Source of the DNA: Nannochloris sp. 'desiccata'
Taxonomy: Eukaryota; Chlorophyta; Trebouxiophyceae; Chlorellales; Chlorellaceae
Reading direction: 5' to 3'
DNA: 64,000 bases
Assembly: GCA_019044685.2 (NCBI GenBank)
Contig: JAGTXX020000006.1
Location: forward strand, 1,033,501 to 1,097,500
Positions within the stretch are counted from its first letter, which is position 1. Each line of letters starts with the position of its first letter. A program made the translations under genes and the position numbers. The notes below the pieces were generated by a model, which saw only the letters and a program-made list of their open reading frames with translations, did no database searches and was not told where the DNA came from. Below, piece after piece: positions 22,649 to 33,934 of this stretch.

Positions 22649-24635
22649 ATGGTCACGTTAGCCCCTCTAGGTGGGCGTTGCCAAGGGTGGCGTCCGTTGA
22701 AAACAAGATTGCCATGCCAGTTAGTAAATGTTCGCCGTGGGAAAGCACCTCAGCGGCTTCAGATGTGAGTAACTACTTTCAATAGATGATACAGCATATG
22801 ATCTATAGGGTTTGAATAATTGCATTGTTTGGTTGAGATAAAATAAACCCTGCATCTCATTGTTGTTTGGCTCACTCTGCAGAACCCTCGCCAAGGGCGG
22901 TAAAACGAAGAGTTCTAGTGTAACAGATAACGGTAAGAATATTTACACACATACAGGTCGTGCCACCCGGCGTTTTATTACAAATTGCACCAAGGTCTCC
23001 TCAACTCATCAATTTTTTCCCGCTTGTTCAGGCGTTGCTACGTCTGCTTCTGCTGCTTCTGCCGAAGCTCGTCAAGATAATGGGACACCAAGCCCCTCTT
23101 TTCAAAACATGAATGTATACGGTCTTGAAGAAGAAAACTGGGACAAATCTGCTCTGTCTATTTGCGTCGTGGGTGCTTCTGGTGATCTTGCAAAAAAGAA
23201 AATCTTCCCGGCACTATTTGCTCTTCATTACCAAGACATGCTGCCAGCTCATTTTACCATCCTTGGATACGCACGTTCTAAGATGACGAATGAAGAGTTT
23301 AGGGACATGATTGCACACAATCTCACGTGCAGAGTATCGGACGGTGCTGCTAAGAATTGCAATGACAAAATGGAAACGTTTTTACAACGCTGTGTCTACG
23401 TCTCTGGGCAATACGATAACGAAGATGATTATGCACGCTTAGCTTCAGTTATGGCAGAGAATGAAGCTCCATTACCTTCTGCAGACCGGTTATTCTACCT
23501 CTCTATCCCTCCAAATATCTTTAATTCTGTTGCGAAAGGTGCCTCTCGAGCTGCGTCCTCGCACACCGGATGGACCAGAATGATTGTAGAGAAGCCTTTT
23601 GGTCGTGATCTTGAATCTTTCCGTGCTTTATCTCGTCAATTGTATGAGCATTTGAATGAAGATCAGATTTACCGAATTGATCATTATTTGGGGAAGGAGT
23701 TGATTGAGAACTTAACTGTCCTTCGATTTGCTAATTTGGTGTTTGAACCGCTGTGGAGCCGAAATTTTATTCGATCCGTGCAAGTGATTTTTTCAGAAAA
23801 TTTTGGTACTGAAGGGCGTGGGGGTTACTTTGACCAATATGGCATCATTCGTGATGTTATTCAAAACCATTTGCTGCAAATTATCGCCTTGTTCGCGATG
23901 GAACAACCTGCCAGTTTGGAAGCTGAAGATATTCGAGATGAAAAAGTTAAAGTATTAAAAACAATGGGTGTAGTCAAGCTTGAAGATGTTGTCTTAGGGC
24001 AATACCGTTCCCGTACGACCAAAGGAACTACCTTACCTGGTTATTTGGATGATGATACGGTTCCCAGAGGTTCTTTGACACCTACTTTTGCTGCCTGCGC
24101 TGTCTTTATCAACAATGCTCGATGGGATGGGGTACCTTTTTTATTAAAAGCTGGTAAAGCTTTGCACTCAAAAGTTGCTGAAATTAGAGTTCAGTTCCGG
24201 CACGTTCCTGGAAATCTCTACCGTAATAAACTAGGCGTTGATCTTGACTCTACAACCAATGAATTAGTCATCCGTATTCAACCCGACGAGGCCATTTACT
24301 TGAAAGTAAATAACAAAGTGCCTGGATTGGGTCTTAGAGTGGATACTACTCGATTAGATTTAACGTATAAATCACGTTACCAATCTGAGTTACCTGATGC
24401 GTATGAACGTCTTATTTTAGATTGTATTAATGGCGATAGAAGGCTCTTTATTAGGGCAGATGAGTTGGAGGTGGCGTGGGAAAAATTTACACCCGTGTTG
24501 GGAGAGATTGAGAAACGTGGTGTACAGCCTGAGTTATATCCGTATGGATCAAGAGGACCTGTGGGCGCACATTATTTGGCTGCCAAGTATGGTGTGCGAT
24601 GGTCTGACTTGTCGGCACAGGAAGATGAGTTGTAA
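22649..24635 (+). CDS. G6PD: Glucose-6-phosphate dehydrogenase, plastid type
   Basis: The core is certain. The 5' end is inferred: exon 22649-22764 (ATG, Arg-rich leader [20 protein letters not shown]) joins 22883-24635 in phase 2 through GTGAGT...CTGCAG, giving 622 aa. A further 99-nt GTAAGA...TTCAG segment at 22933-23031 is intron-like but frame-preserving; splicing it gives 589 aa. NADP-binding [15 protein letters not shown], substrate-binding [14 protein letters not shown] and [19 protein letters not shown] are intact. Two cysteines in [11 protein letters not shown] align with the regulatory pair that makes plastid enzymes thioredoxin-sensitive in plants, with two extra residues between. 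It makes NADPH in the oxidative pentose phosphate pathway. Confidence 0.93.
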
Positions 24636-24833
24636 ATCATTCATGAGAAATAAAAAAAAAATGTTCATGATGCGTTGTTTTAATAAATACTTCTTTTATA
24701 ATTTGGTATAGAATAGTCTAATATTTTCAATTGATCTGGTATCCTTGTTTTGTTATAAATGAATTAACACGCATATGCACGGGAGCTAAGTAACTAATTA
24801 GGACTGGGAAAGGGAGGGGGGGTCAAAGCAAGG

Positions 24834-24852
24834 TAGTACACATTATGTACTA
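24834..24852. terminator. Small hairpin between convergent G6PDH and NDUFA8
   Basis: TAGTACA, 5-nt loop CATTA, TGTACTA. It lies in the 235-bp space between the two gene ends. Function as a 3' end signal is only inference. Confidence 0.3.
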
Positions 24853-24870
24853 TCTATGCTACAAATGTAT

Positions 24871-25439
24871 CTAAACTGGACATGCTTCTTCAAATTCAGC
24901 TTGTTCTTTGCGACATTTTGTAAACCGATTGCTGCAGGATAAGGTAAAAGAAGACGGGTAAATGATGATTAGAAAGATACGAAACTAACGAGCAGTGCAA
25001 AATAAGCAGTGAGAGAGCACTAGGGTAAACCCCATTCTTAGATAGACTAATTAACGAGAGACGCAAGAAAGTTCCTTTTGTTTTTACCTATAATAATCCA
25101 TGCATTCACAGTATGCTTTAAGCTGAGAAGGGGCCTTGGTGTTAAGTTCCTTTAATCTACAGCACGTATTAGTTAACGGAGTATTAGCTTCTACAATGCA
25201 AACAATCATAAAGTATCTTTTGCTCCCGCCAATTCTGCCGCTTCGCTAACAAAAACTTACAATTCTATCACGCAGCCAGTCACTGCATCGCCTTCTTTCA
25301 GGCATTTCTCTGGGTTTGCATCATTCTCTTTGCAATTAATATACGCCCTATTCACCTTTGAGCACCGAGTAGCAATATGCTTTGAAATAGCCATAAGCAC
25401 AGCCGAGGTTGGGGCGGGAGATGCAGCTGTTTCGCTCAT
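24871..25439 (-). CDS. NDUFA8: Complex I subunit NDUFA8 (PGIV), plant-type short form
   Basis: Three exons on minus, 25439-25261, 25156-25088 and 24931-24871, total 102 aa, the length of plant homologues (the animal protein is about 170). Twin cysteine motifs are visible: CSKVNRAYINC, CLKEGDAVTGC, then CECMDYYSNRFTKC and CRKEQAEFEEAC. These form CHCH folds, oxidised by Mia40 in the intermembrane space before assembly into respiratory complex I. PTSAVLMAISKHIATRCSKV is the plant-like N-terminal signature. Phases 2 and 2 restore the frame exactly at both junctions. Confidence 0.92.
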
Positions 25440-25969
25440 CTTTGCTGGTCTATGCGCTATCTGCTGGGCAGCCTAGGTAAAGTTTGGTTTCGAAAAGATT
25501 AACAAGTGACCTGATCAGGAAGGGCTAGCCGGTTTAGAGCTGTGTGTTTTTATTGCAACTTGAGTGCCCTGAATTTGAATTTATTAAGGATCTTAAAGTA
25601 AAATGATCAGATTCCCTTTCAAGACGAAAAACAACTTCTTGATGGGTATTTACTAGGTAGCGATCAGCTTAGTTATAAAGCAGCATTTCGAAACATAAAG
25701 CCTAAATGAGAAATGAGCTCTTGTAACTTCCTTTGACCCTGGACTCTCTCTTTAATGCAATTTTGCTGCCGTTCGCTCTATAGAAGTGAAAATGTGCGCT
25801 TCCATGGCCCTCTTCTAGTTCTAGTTGGGGATTAAATTGTGTCAGGATGGCAGAGGTGAGGGAGAAGAACTCAAATGTCACATCGCCGCCCGCCGATGGC
25901 TTGAAATTATTTCCTTTGAATGCTATTTCTAACTCTTCGTCTTTCCTTTTATATTCTTCTTTTTCAATA
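25440..25969. promoter_or_regulatory. Divergent intergenic region NDUFA8 / RPS16
   Basis: 530 bp between head-to-head starts. A 135-codon minus-strand frame (25702-26109) runs antisense through RPS16 exon 1 and its intron. It has no recognisable domain and is judged accidental. Confidence 0.45.
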
Positions 25970-26534
25970 ATGCAGTCTGTCCAGACTTTCGGTCGTAAGG
26001 TGTGTTGGTTAGCCTGTTTTAAACAGTGTTTAGAGAGACAAACATCAAATGAGAATTTTGCGGCAGTGACTTCAAAATGCGTGTTTGAGTTATCAATTCT
26101 ACCGATCATGGACTAAATTTTGCTCCTGATTCTTTTTGCAGAGAAACGCCGTTGCGGTGGCCTATGTTAAACGCGGAAAGGGTGAATTAAGGCTCAATGG
26201 GTCTCCCCTTGAGCTCGTGCAGCCTGATACCTTGAGGTGGAAGGTTATGGAGCCTATTCTTCTCCTTGGAAAGCAGCGATTTGCCAACGTGGATGTCCGC
26301 CTTCGCGTCAAGGGCGGTGGTCGTGTGTCTCAGATGTACGCCATCAGGCAAGCGATTGCGAAGGGCCTTGTATCCTTCTATCAGAAGTATGTTGACGAGC
26401 AGAGCAAAAACGAAATTAAGAGCATTCTCATTGCTTACGACAGGACCCTCTTGGTCGCTGATCCTCGCCGCTCCGAGCCCAAGAAGTTCGGTGGTAAGGG
26501 TGCTAGGTCTCGTTTCCAGAAGTCTTACCGCTAA
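25970..26534 (+). CDS. RPS16: 40S ribosomal protein uS9 (RPS16)
   Basis: Exon 1, 25970-25999, encodes only [10 protein letters not shown]. After a 142-nt intron, exon 2 (26142-26534) supplies [20 protein letters not shown] onward, total 140 aa. Family landmarks are [40 protein letters not shown] and the C-terminus [17 protein letters not shown], whose final Arg reaches the P-site tRNA. The intron after codon 10 fits the 5' intron placement of other ribosomal genes here. TGTAA lies about 35 nt past the stop. Confidence 0.96.
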
Positions 26535-26734
26535 GAGCGTTAAAATGATAATATGCTGATCAGCTACTTGTAACTTTAGATAAAAACAACGGAAACATTA
26601 CACATCAATTATCTGAGGGGTTTTGAACACAAAAGTAAAGATAGGAAATAAAAAAGAAGGGGCAGGTAAAGACAAAAAATGTAAGCCAGGGGCAAGTATC
26701 CGCAAGTGCAGTAAATTTTTAATTTTAGTTTACT

Positions 26735-27461
26735 TTACTTTCCTGCTGCCTTCTTAGCAGCAGCCAGCAACTCTTCAAAAGGCGCATGGTCTCCAAAGGT
26801 GGCTTCAGGGAATGCGTATTCGATTTTACCACCAGTAGAAATAATCATCACACCACCCATTGTCAGACCGTCACCAATCAGGTTGGATTCTTTAACAGTG
26901 TTTGACTCTTTAGCACGGCGCATATTCTTCCATGCCCTGCTGAATGGGTTCAACAAATCCAGAACATTGCCGCGCTTGATTTTTCCACCGTGAACAGCAG
27001 CGTGGAAGTTCTTTGCTTCGTCAAAGTAAAGCTCACCGCCCCAGAATGCTGGGTGGAAGCCTTCGACTTCCTTGTCACGCCACTCGTGGAGAATGCAGAC
27101 CATACGGATACCCATAGACTCGAATTTCTGGCGTTCGTTCCATAAGTGGATAGCTTCTTCACGACATAATACTGCAGATGATTAATGAGTGAGCGTGTAA
27201 GTTAAGAGTTGCAATACAGCAAAGCAGGGAGGGGAGCGCCACAAGATCACAGAATAAGATTTACTCTCCAGTCGGAGGTGCAAGTAACAGGGGAATGCGC
27301 TATGCCGCAGAAAATTTCAAAAGTGATAGATACTTACAACAGCCTGGGCGCCTCAAACAAACCACCAACACAGGATTAGAAATCCAAAGACTGGCCGCAT
27401 TGATGATCTCGCCGGATACAGACCGGAGGGAGGTTGCACCGAGGTCAATAGGATGCGTCAT
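26735..27461 (-). CDS. Peroxiredoxin-like 2 (PRXL2/FAM213) thioredoxin-fold protein
   Basis: Exons 27461-27338 and 27171-26735 on minus join in phase 1, giving 186 aa. The junction rebuilds RRPGCLLCREEAIHLW, whose Cys41-x2-Cys44 is the redox motif of the AhpC/TSA_2 (FAM213/PRXL2) group. The thioredoxin-like core continues through MGIRMVCILHEW, then GELYFDEAKNFHAAVHGGKI and GDGLTMGGVMIISTGGKIEY. Relatives are redox regulators or prostamide/prostaglandin F synthases; the substrate here is unknown. No clear targeting peptide. Head-to-head with CWC16. Confidence 0.88.
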
Positions 27462-27825
27462 TATGTTCTTATCCTTTAAAAATAAGAATGGACCTTTACC
27501 CAGCCTCTTTTCAAGACGATGAGGTAACCCCCCAGGGGCAAAAAGAGAGCGCTATACTGCTTAGATACTGTTCAAATTCATATGAACGCAATTAATTCTA
27601 ATTTGCATACTATTGGTGACCTCTATCAAGAATACAAAGACGCGATGTGCAGAAAATTTTGGTTAAATCTGTTTCTCTGAATTCAAAACTTCTCCATCTT
27701 GCCACGACTTTTAATGCATTTTGGACGTTACAATAGCGCTTATACCAATATCTAACACGATAAGAAGAGGCGTGTGAGGTTGCAGAGCCAAGCACGAGAA
27801 GAACTATCTTTGCTAGCTAAAAACA
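27462..27825. promoter_or_regulatory. Divergent intergenic region PRXL2 / CWC16
   Basis: 364 bp between head-to-head starts. Nothing beyond the two presumed promoters was recognised. Confidence 0.4.
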
Positions 27826-28785
27826 ATGTCGTCTCTTGCTGCTGCTCGGGCAGACAACTTCTACCAACCACCAGACTGGGACCCTAGTAAGGAATCCCGT
27901 AATAAATTCCATGGATCCCATGGCGCATTGGGTGATCGTGCACGCAAGCTACATGAAGGCATTCTTATTATCCGTTTCGAAATGCCTTTTCCAGTTTGGT
28001 GCTCGGGTTGCAATCACTTAATTGGAAGGGGAGTCCGTTTCAACGCAGAAAAAAAACAAGTTGGCGCCTACCACTCCACAAAAATTTGGAGTTTTACTAT
28101 GCGTGCACCCTGCTGTAAGCAGCACATAGAAATTCACACAGATCCTCGCAATGCTGACTATGTCGTTGTGTCGGGTGGTCGGAAAAAAGCAGAAGCGGCG
28201 GGTGACGATGAAGCAGGAGGTAGAGTCTCAGTAGATCCTCGTGCGGAGACCAGACCTACAGATCCTATTGCCCTACTAGAAACTAAAGAAGAAGATAAAC
28301 AAAAGGCAACAAATGATAGAGACGTTTTGTATTCACTTCATGAACAGAGTTCGAGTCGGTTTCGTTCAGACGTTGATAACAATAGAGAGCTTCGACGAGC
28401 AATGAGGAGTGCTAGAAAGGAAGAACAAGGGAGAGATCATCGTAGAACGCAATTAGGGTTACCTGAGCATATTACTCTGGCTCCTGAGACGAATATGGAT
28501 AGGTTACGAGCTGCAGCTGTCGATTTTGGTGGCGGGGGTTTGAATAGCAGTCACGGTGGGGCAAGTAGGCACTCCCGTGCATGGAAACATGATAGAAAAA
28601 GAATAGCATCAAGTAGCATATTTGTTGGAAGTGCTGTTGTAGCTGCTGCTGCAGGGAAAAGTAGCCAAAAGCGTGCTATACCACAAAGTGGCAAGAGTTA
28701 TTCTACAAGTCTTCAGAAAATTAATAAATCTCAGCGACTGGATAGTAGAACGAAATTAAAGTTATCTGAACCCCATAAACGATAA
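27826..28785 (+). CDS. CCDC130: CWC16-family splicing factor (CCDC130/Saf4-like)
   Basis: Intronless, 319 aa. The family opening MSSLAAARADNFYQPPDWDP is followed by HGSHGALGDRARKLHEGILI and FEMPFPVWCSGCNHLIGRGV. The last holds the first CxxC of the CWC16 zinc-binding core; the second pair is in APCCKQH. IHTDPRNADYVVVSGGRKK closes the core, and the tail is basic and Ser-rich. The YJU2/CCDC94 branch usually begins with ERKVLNKYYPPDFDP, so the CCDC130 branch fits better. The family acts in the activated spliceosome around the first transesterification. TGTAA just after the stop (about 28790). Confidence 0.92.
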   Translation: MSSLAAARADNFYQPPDWDPSKESRNKFHGSHGALGDRARKLHEGILIIRFEMPFPVWCSGCNHLIGRGVRFNAEKKQVGAYHSTKIWSFTMRAPCCKQHIEIHTDPRNADYVVVSGGRKKAEAAGDDEAGGRVSVDPRAETRPTDPIALLETKEEDKQKATNDRDVLYSLHEQSSSRFRSDVDNNRELRRAMRSARKEEQGRDHRRTQLGLPEHITLAPETNMDRLRAAAVDFGGGGLNSSHGGASRHSRAWKHDRKRIASSSIFVGSAVVAAAAGKSSQKRAIPQSGKSYSTSLQKINKSQRLDSRTKLKLSEPHKR

Positions 28786-29046
28786 TCTTCCTGTAATTGT
28801 ACTATACTCGATAGTCCTTGTATTTCTTATAGTATTGTAATAGTTTTGGTCACAGAGGGTGTGGGCTGGTTGACGTGAAAAGGGACAAATAAGAAGAAAG
28901 GAATATAGTAAAAAGGGGAGTAAAACCAGTGTAAAACGGCAAAATAACGTATGGACGGGTACATATATACTAGGTATTAAAGTGACTAAACAAATTAGCA
29001 CATCAACAGGTTTGTCATTAATTAATTATATTTGATCACCGCGCTT

Positions 29047-30794
29047 TCATTGTGGCGAGTGTTTGCGAGAAGCTTTTGAAGAAGATTTAGAGTCCTTTTT
29101 ATTAGATTTTAAACGCTTCTGGTGCTCTTTTTCTTGTCCATCTTCTTCACTATTCAAGACTGAATTCTTCTTTTCTGAAGAGGCCTTCTCTTGCTGCTGC
29201 TGAGGTTGCTGCTCTATCTGCTGGTGCTGTTCCTCCTGGAAAACCTCACCACCGTCTTGCCTTTGTTCTTCTTCTTCTTCTCCCTCAGCATTTTCAGCTG
29301 AAGGGCAATCACGCAGCACAGGCGCATACGTTCCTGCTTTAATCTCCTCTACAGCATGCATCCTCATTGATTCCATTCTAGATTGTCTTAATTTTCTCTG
29401 AACCTCCATGTATTGAGACAACGGCGGCGTTCTGGCATGCGGCACATGCATCACAAATCCATAAGGATGCACCAAAAATGAGAAATTAGATGCTTCAAGG
29501 TGTGAGAACCATGTTGATGCACCACCACATGAATCTACAAACCGTTCGTCAAACCATGGTACGGTAGCTAAAGAAAGCAGCACATTGGGCTCTGCTCGGG
29601 GGTCCAGTGAGACTTGATACAACGAAGGGGATATGTTGCCAGCCCAACGAGTTATATTACTAATATCACGTAAGAATGAGTCATCAGGGGCACGATATGA
29701 TGCCATTTTATTGCCTTTTAATGCTCTACGTGCTATCGTTTTGCCAGCAATCACAACATCCCGTGCTACATTGCGAGCCAGGGTGAGGTCTTGCCACTTA
29801 TTTGTTAATTCCAAAGATGGTAGAACTAATGCCTGGCGTTTTGCTGCCATGGATTCCATCTGTGAATACACTGCTCGATCGCGGTAACCAGGTCCAGGTA
29901 ATCCCAACATTGGTGTTGCAACAAAATCAGCGTCGACGGGGATAATTAGATCCGTTGGACAGAGATTTAAAGCACGATTACGTAAAGAATTGATAGGATA
30001 TGGACCAGGGAATATGCCTGGAGCAACAAATTGCCCGACAAGTTCTACATGGAAAGCACAGGCTGCAGTTGTCTCCATAAAGTTATGGAAAGAGTCGATG
30101 CCACGGATGATATCTTCTAGAGAAGTGTGGCGAAATAATGGTAGTAAAGGAGGGCCACCACTGCTATTGCCCACCATTGGGATATATACTACTGCAACGA
30201 GGTGATCAGGCCATGTAATGCACTGGTTTTCAAGAGCAGGCAATCTGTCCATCGACAACTGAGTTACCAGACTAATGCTTTCTCTAGGTCGCTCTTTAGA
30301 GGAAGTCCACTTTTGCACAGAGACTAGGTTTGGTAGCTCATCTTCTTCTTTAATGTTGGCTCGTCTGCAAGAGCGGTCTCCAGGACCTACGGGCACACTG
30401 CCCATTAGTTTCCTCTCAGATTTTTCAGTGCCTGGAGGTGAGTGGAATACCACCCTTGGGCTTGCTGTCTGCCATGTCACTTCCCCCTGTAGTTTGAATG
30501 GTTCCATCACAAGGTTAGGGGCTGATTAAAGCTTCTGGAAGAGCAATAGACGGCTAACAAACTCCAACTTAAATCAAGACAATTTTACCGTTGCTGTCAA
30601 CTTACCACTGTGGAGATCACGAATAGAGCTATACAAAGAACTAATGCTAGTAACATCTTTAAAGCTACAGACTTTGGGCGAGCCTTGCCCTCCATTTTCT
30701 GAGATGCACCCGAGCCATTGGGCAATTGGCCTGGGACGCTGCCTTTGCGACCTAACCGCCCTGCTTTTCGCGGAGATAGACTATCAGATTGCAT
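29047..30794 (-). CDS. GT49-family glycosyltransferase (LARGE/B4GAT1-like), copy 2
   Basis: Exons 30794-30606 and 30486-29047 on minus, phase 0, 542 aa. Exon 1 is a basic cytosolic tail plus signal anchor (KMLLALVLCIALFVISTV). The luminal domain starts at ISLVTQLSMDRLPALENQCI. It carries YPINSLRNRALNL, the metal-binding DAD in PTDLIIPVDADFVATP, VPWFDERFVDSCGGASTWF and FLVHPYGFVMHVPHARTPP, matching copy 1 at 17628-19010. The last ~80 residues form a highly charged Gln/Glu/Lys tail. Identity to copy 1 is clearly low, so duplication is not recent. Substrate unknown. Confidence 0.83.
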
Positions 30795-31891
30795 AATGCG
30801 TTATGATGACGTTTCCCATATCCTTTATTGTGCAAGCAATCTAACCATCTTGATTGTTGAGATAAGCAGCGGCCTGAAATTACTCTTATTGGAGGACAAA
30901 GCCCTCTCAAGATTATTGATAAATATAATAGTAACAAAAATGTAAAAGCCGCTCTTTAGAAATCGCATAGAATGATGCGTTTTGGCACAGCTCAGCTGCT
31001 AGCAGAAGTTAAAAGTGGTTGAATAATTATTGAAGCCTTCAATGAAGGCCCAAGCTATTCGGCCTGGGAGGAGGCTCAGGATCATGTTCTGTCTGGGGCA
31101 GATAGAGCTATGCAGATTGCAGAGGTGGTATCGTTGAGGTTGATTGCCGATCAAAGAGCATGCAAAAGCGATTGAGATTACTCCCTTTTGCCGCCCCGAC
31201 CCGAAAATCCACCGCCCCTGCTGTTCCACCAGTTCCTTTACAACCTGCAGGACTTTGGTTTTTGAACATTCAGCTGTTATGCGACTATCTTAAAAACTGC
31301 AGCTTTTCCCGAGATCTAAGGGGCGTCTGGCCCAATTAGGCTCAGAAAAGTACGGACTAACGACAGTTATCGACTAACGACATTCTTCTTTTGTTTTCCT
31401 TAGGGGCGGTGCTTTTGCTTTTACATTCAAGAGTAATCTCGACCTGAATGTACCTGGCTTCTTACCGGGGGAAAAAGCCAGCTAAAGATGGGGTTTCTCG
31501 TCTTCTGCCTCTTCGGCCCCCCATGGAAGCTGTGTCAAAAGATTCACTTTTTGATCTCCAATTTCATCAACAGTTATGTCACCAACACATCTGCTGATGT
31601 CGATGGTCGTGCTCGCTAAATTTGAACACCAAATATACTAAGGGAAAATTTTTATTACAATATAGAGCCCGCGCATTGCAGCTGTGTGGCTATTTCAACT
31701 CGCGGAGCTAGCGAATGAAATTTCAATCTCCCAGCAAACAATCTGACTCCCATGCCCTCGTCGGGGATAGGCAAGCCCTCACATTATTTTTATCTGATTA
31801 TTTTTAGTACTCCTGTTGGGAGAAAAGGTCGTTTGAGCTCTTTTGACTCCCGATTGTCCTTAACGCCCGATTATTACCCTAAACTCTGCAG
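30795..31891. other. Intergenic/5' region upstream of the GATA gene
   Basis: About 1.1 kb between GT49 copy 2 and the first recognised GATA exon. The start codon and at least one 5' exon of the GATA gene must lie here. One weak option is an ATG at 31522 with 55 coding nt before a GTCACC donor, which fits the needed phase. I cannot confirm it. Confidence 0.4.
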
Positions 31892-32742
31892 GTGGGCCCT
31901 GTGACCACTGTGGCCGAACTCAAAGCTGCTGCTGGCGCCGAGGGCCATCAACAAAGCCCATTCTTTGCAATGCTTGCGGTAGTAGGTGCGTGGAGGTCAA
32001 TTTCAAAACAATCACCTATTTCTGTTGCTAGCGCTGATCGAACTTTTGCCACACCCTTTAATTTTCACCTACTTTTCCCCCGCCATCTCCTAATCTTACC
32101 TACATGTTCCATCTTCTATCTCGCAGATACCTAGTAAAGAAGAATTTAGACGGATATGTTCCCGTTCAACAACGAGCAGGCTCAGTAACCAAACTCCACG
32201 GTACCCCAAAGACCGCAAGGGGCAAGAGCAAGACTGCTAGTCCTACCCTGACTGCTACACTCAAACCAAAACGCGGAGCAACAAAAAGGTGCGTTACAGA
32301 GTTAACATCGCAGGAACACGGAGCTGCCTTCGACACAACTACCCTCCGTAGTAGTCCTTCACCGCTCACTCGATTTCCCCCCCTAATCTTTAATCTTTTC
32401 TATAAATGCAGACTGGACAGTGCTACGTGGTACCAAGATTCTCTGGATTCTGAAGAGTCTGAAGCTGCAGCATATCTCACTGACGATTGTGAAGTTCCCA
32501 GCTCTACAGGCCATGGTGCTGACTTGGCTCAAACTCTTGTCACGATGGCAATGCCTTCTCGAGGTCGCTCTCTGCTGAGTGAGCCTCATCGCGCCTCTAC
32601 CAAAGTATTGCACATCACAAGCACCGCACAATTAAAAGGACTGAAAGGCCTCTCATCTGAAGATGTGGATCGCCTGTTTGAACCCAGTCTGAGGTCGAAA
32701 CCTCGTAAACCAATGCATCCAAGAATTAGCGTCGTTTTTTAG
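31892..32742 (+). CDS. GATA-type zinc-finger protein (5' end unresolved)
   Basis: Exons 31892-31985, 32127-32288 and 32412-32742 are visible. The first recognised exon begins in mid-codon after a CTGCAG acceptor, so a 5' exon is missing. The finger is C-DH-C, then [18 protein letters not shown], then C-NA-C, continuing across the splice as GSRYLVKKN. Eighteen residues separate the two Cys pairs, the plant spacing (animal and fungal fingers have 17). A basic stretch follows ([20 protein letters not shown]), suiting DNA binding and nuclear import. The last intron (32289-32411, 123 nt) is frame-preserving and stop-free. Predicted transcription factor; target unknown. TGTAA at about 32799. Confidence 0.78.
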
Positions 32743-33934
32743 AAGAAGAAGAATAAACGGGAGAAAGATTCTTTTTCGTTTTTGTACTACCACTACCATG
32801 TTGTAATCTCCCGTCCATTCCTCCCTGCTTTAATGATATCCGTTCGTACCTGTTGTTTGCTCTCTAAAATAACCTAGCCACCTGGGCGGGCGTTTTTACT
32901 ATAGAACCACGATACTGGTATTTCCTCTTTTCACCTTTTCTTGATTTAATTTTCCCCCATCACCCATTACTGATACTTCTTCGATCCATGCCTATCAACT
33001 ACCCAATAACAAGTAAATCCTGCAAAATTTTCGTTATTAAATCCCAAATATATCAAGAAATGTGTGTTTTCTTATTTCTTTTTTGCTGCATTACCGGGAG
33101 AATTGATTCAAAATTGATTCTGGTCAATTCTAGGTGCCCTCTCTTTTGTTCTCTTTAAGCTTTTTTGTGTGTCTTGTCATCTTTTGTGTACTGCACGTGC
33201 TCACGTATATTTTGCATGCACTACTTGCTCCATTGCTCTCCCCATTCTCCTTCTATTAGGGTATGTCATATAGCGCCAAGCAAAGAAGAGAAATATACTC
33301 TACTACCTTGCTATTGTTAATGGTGCGCAATGTTGCCCTTTTCAACTGAACCCTCGACCCCTCACCAGCCTTCACCCATGCGGTTCCCATTTTTTTTCTT
33401 CGCTTTTTTTATTTTATTTTGGGGGATAATTTATGAAAAGCTTTTGCCTTGCGCCCCTCGCTGCGGTGAATTCTATGCAAGTCTCCTTCCCTGTATATCA
33501 ATAACAGCGTTTGTTATTTGCTCGCTGTTTGTTTGTTCAAATAAAACACGTCCCACCCCCATCATTTTGTTCTAATAGATCCTTTGTCAAAGACGCGAGG
33601 GCGGGAAAGGAATTGAATTCAATTTATACTTGTTGGCAAAGCTGAAGCGGCCAAGTAAGTTACTTTTTCTTCTCCTTTCTGGTACCTCCCTCTTTTCTTT
33701 TCTTTTTTTTGCCCCTGTTTTGCATTAATCCTATATTCAACGTTTCATACATTGCTTTAATCAAATCAAAGCTTTTTTCATTCCCTATTTGCATTACGTA
33801 CATATTACACCCATTTTGTGTAAAAGTCTAAATACAGCTTGCTGCGTCAATCTTCAGTTAGTTGCTTCTCTCCTGGAGGAGCTCAATCTGTGAGATAAAC
33901 GAAAAATCTAAATACAGCCCCTTGGTCCCAATAT
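32743..33934. other. Long convergent intergenic region with inserted repeat copy B
   Basis: 1.19 kb of T-rich, non-coding sequence between GATA (plus) and the F-box gene (minus). The only clear structure is repeat copy B with its flanking duplication at 33827-33917. An 81-codon plus-strand frame at 33330 is low complexity and not credible. Confidence 0.5.
33827..33917 (+). repeat. Dispersed repeat copy B flanked by 11-bp target-site duplication
   Basis: The repeat body is 33835-33906 (72 nt, two mismatches to copy A at 19441-19512). It is bracketed by exact direct repeats TCTAAATACAG at 33827-33837 and 33907-33917. The body ends in CGAAAAA right before the second direct repeat. A short A-tail plus an 11-bp duplication is the signature of target-primed retroposition. 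The source RNA is not recognised. Confidence 0.75.

Noticed and set aside
25702..26109. 135-codon minus-strand open frame over RPS16 exon 1 and intron
   Set aside because: No domain, antisense to a certain coding exon, and no splice or start context.
33330..33575. 81-codon Phe-rich frame in the T-rich convergent gap
   Set aside because: Product of T-runs only.
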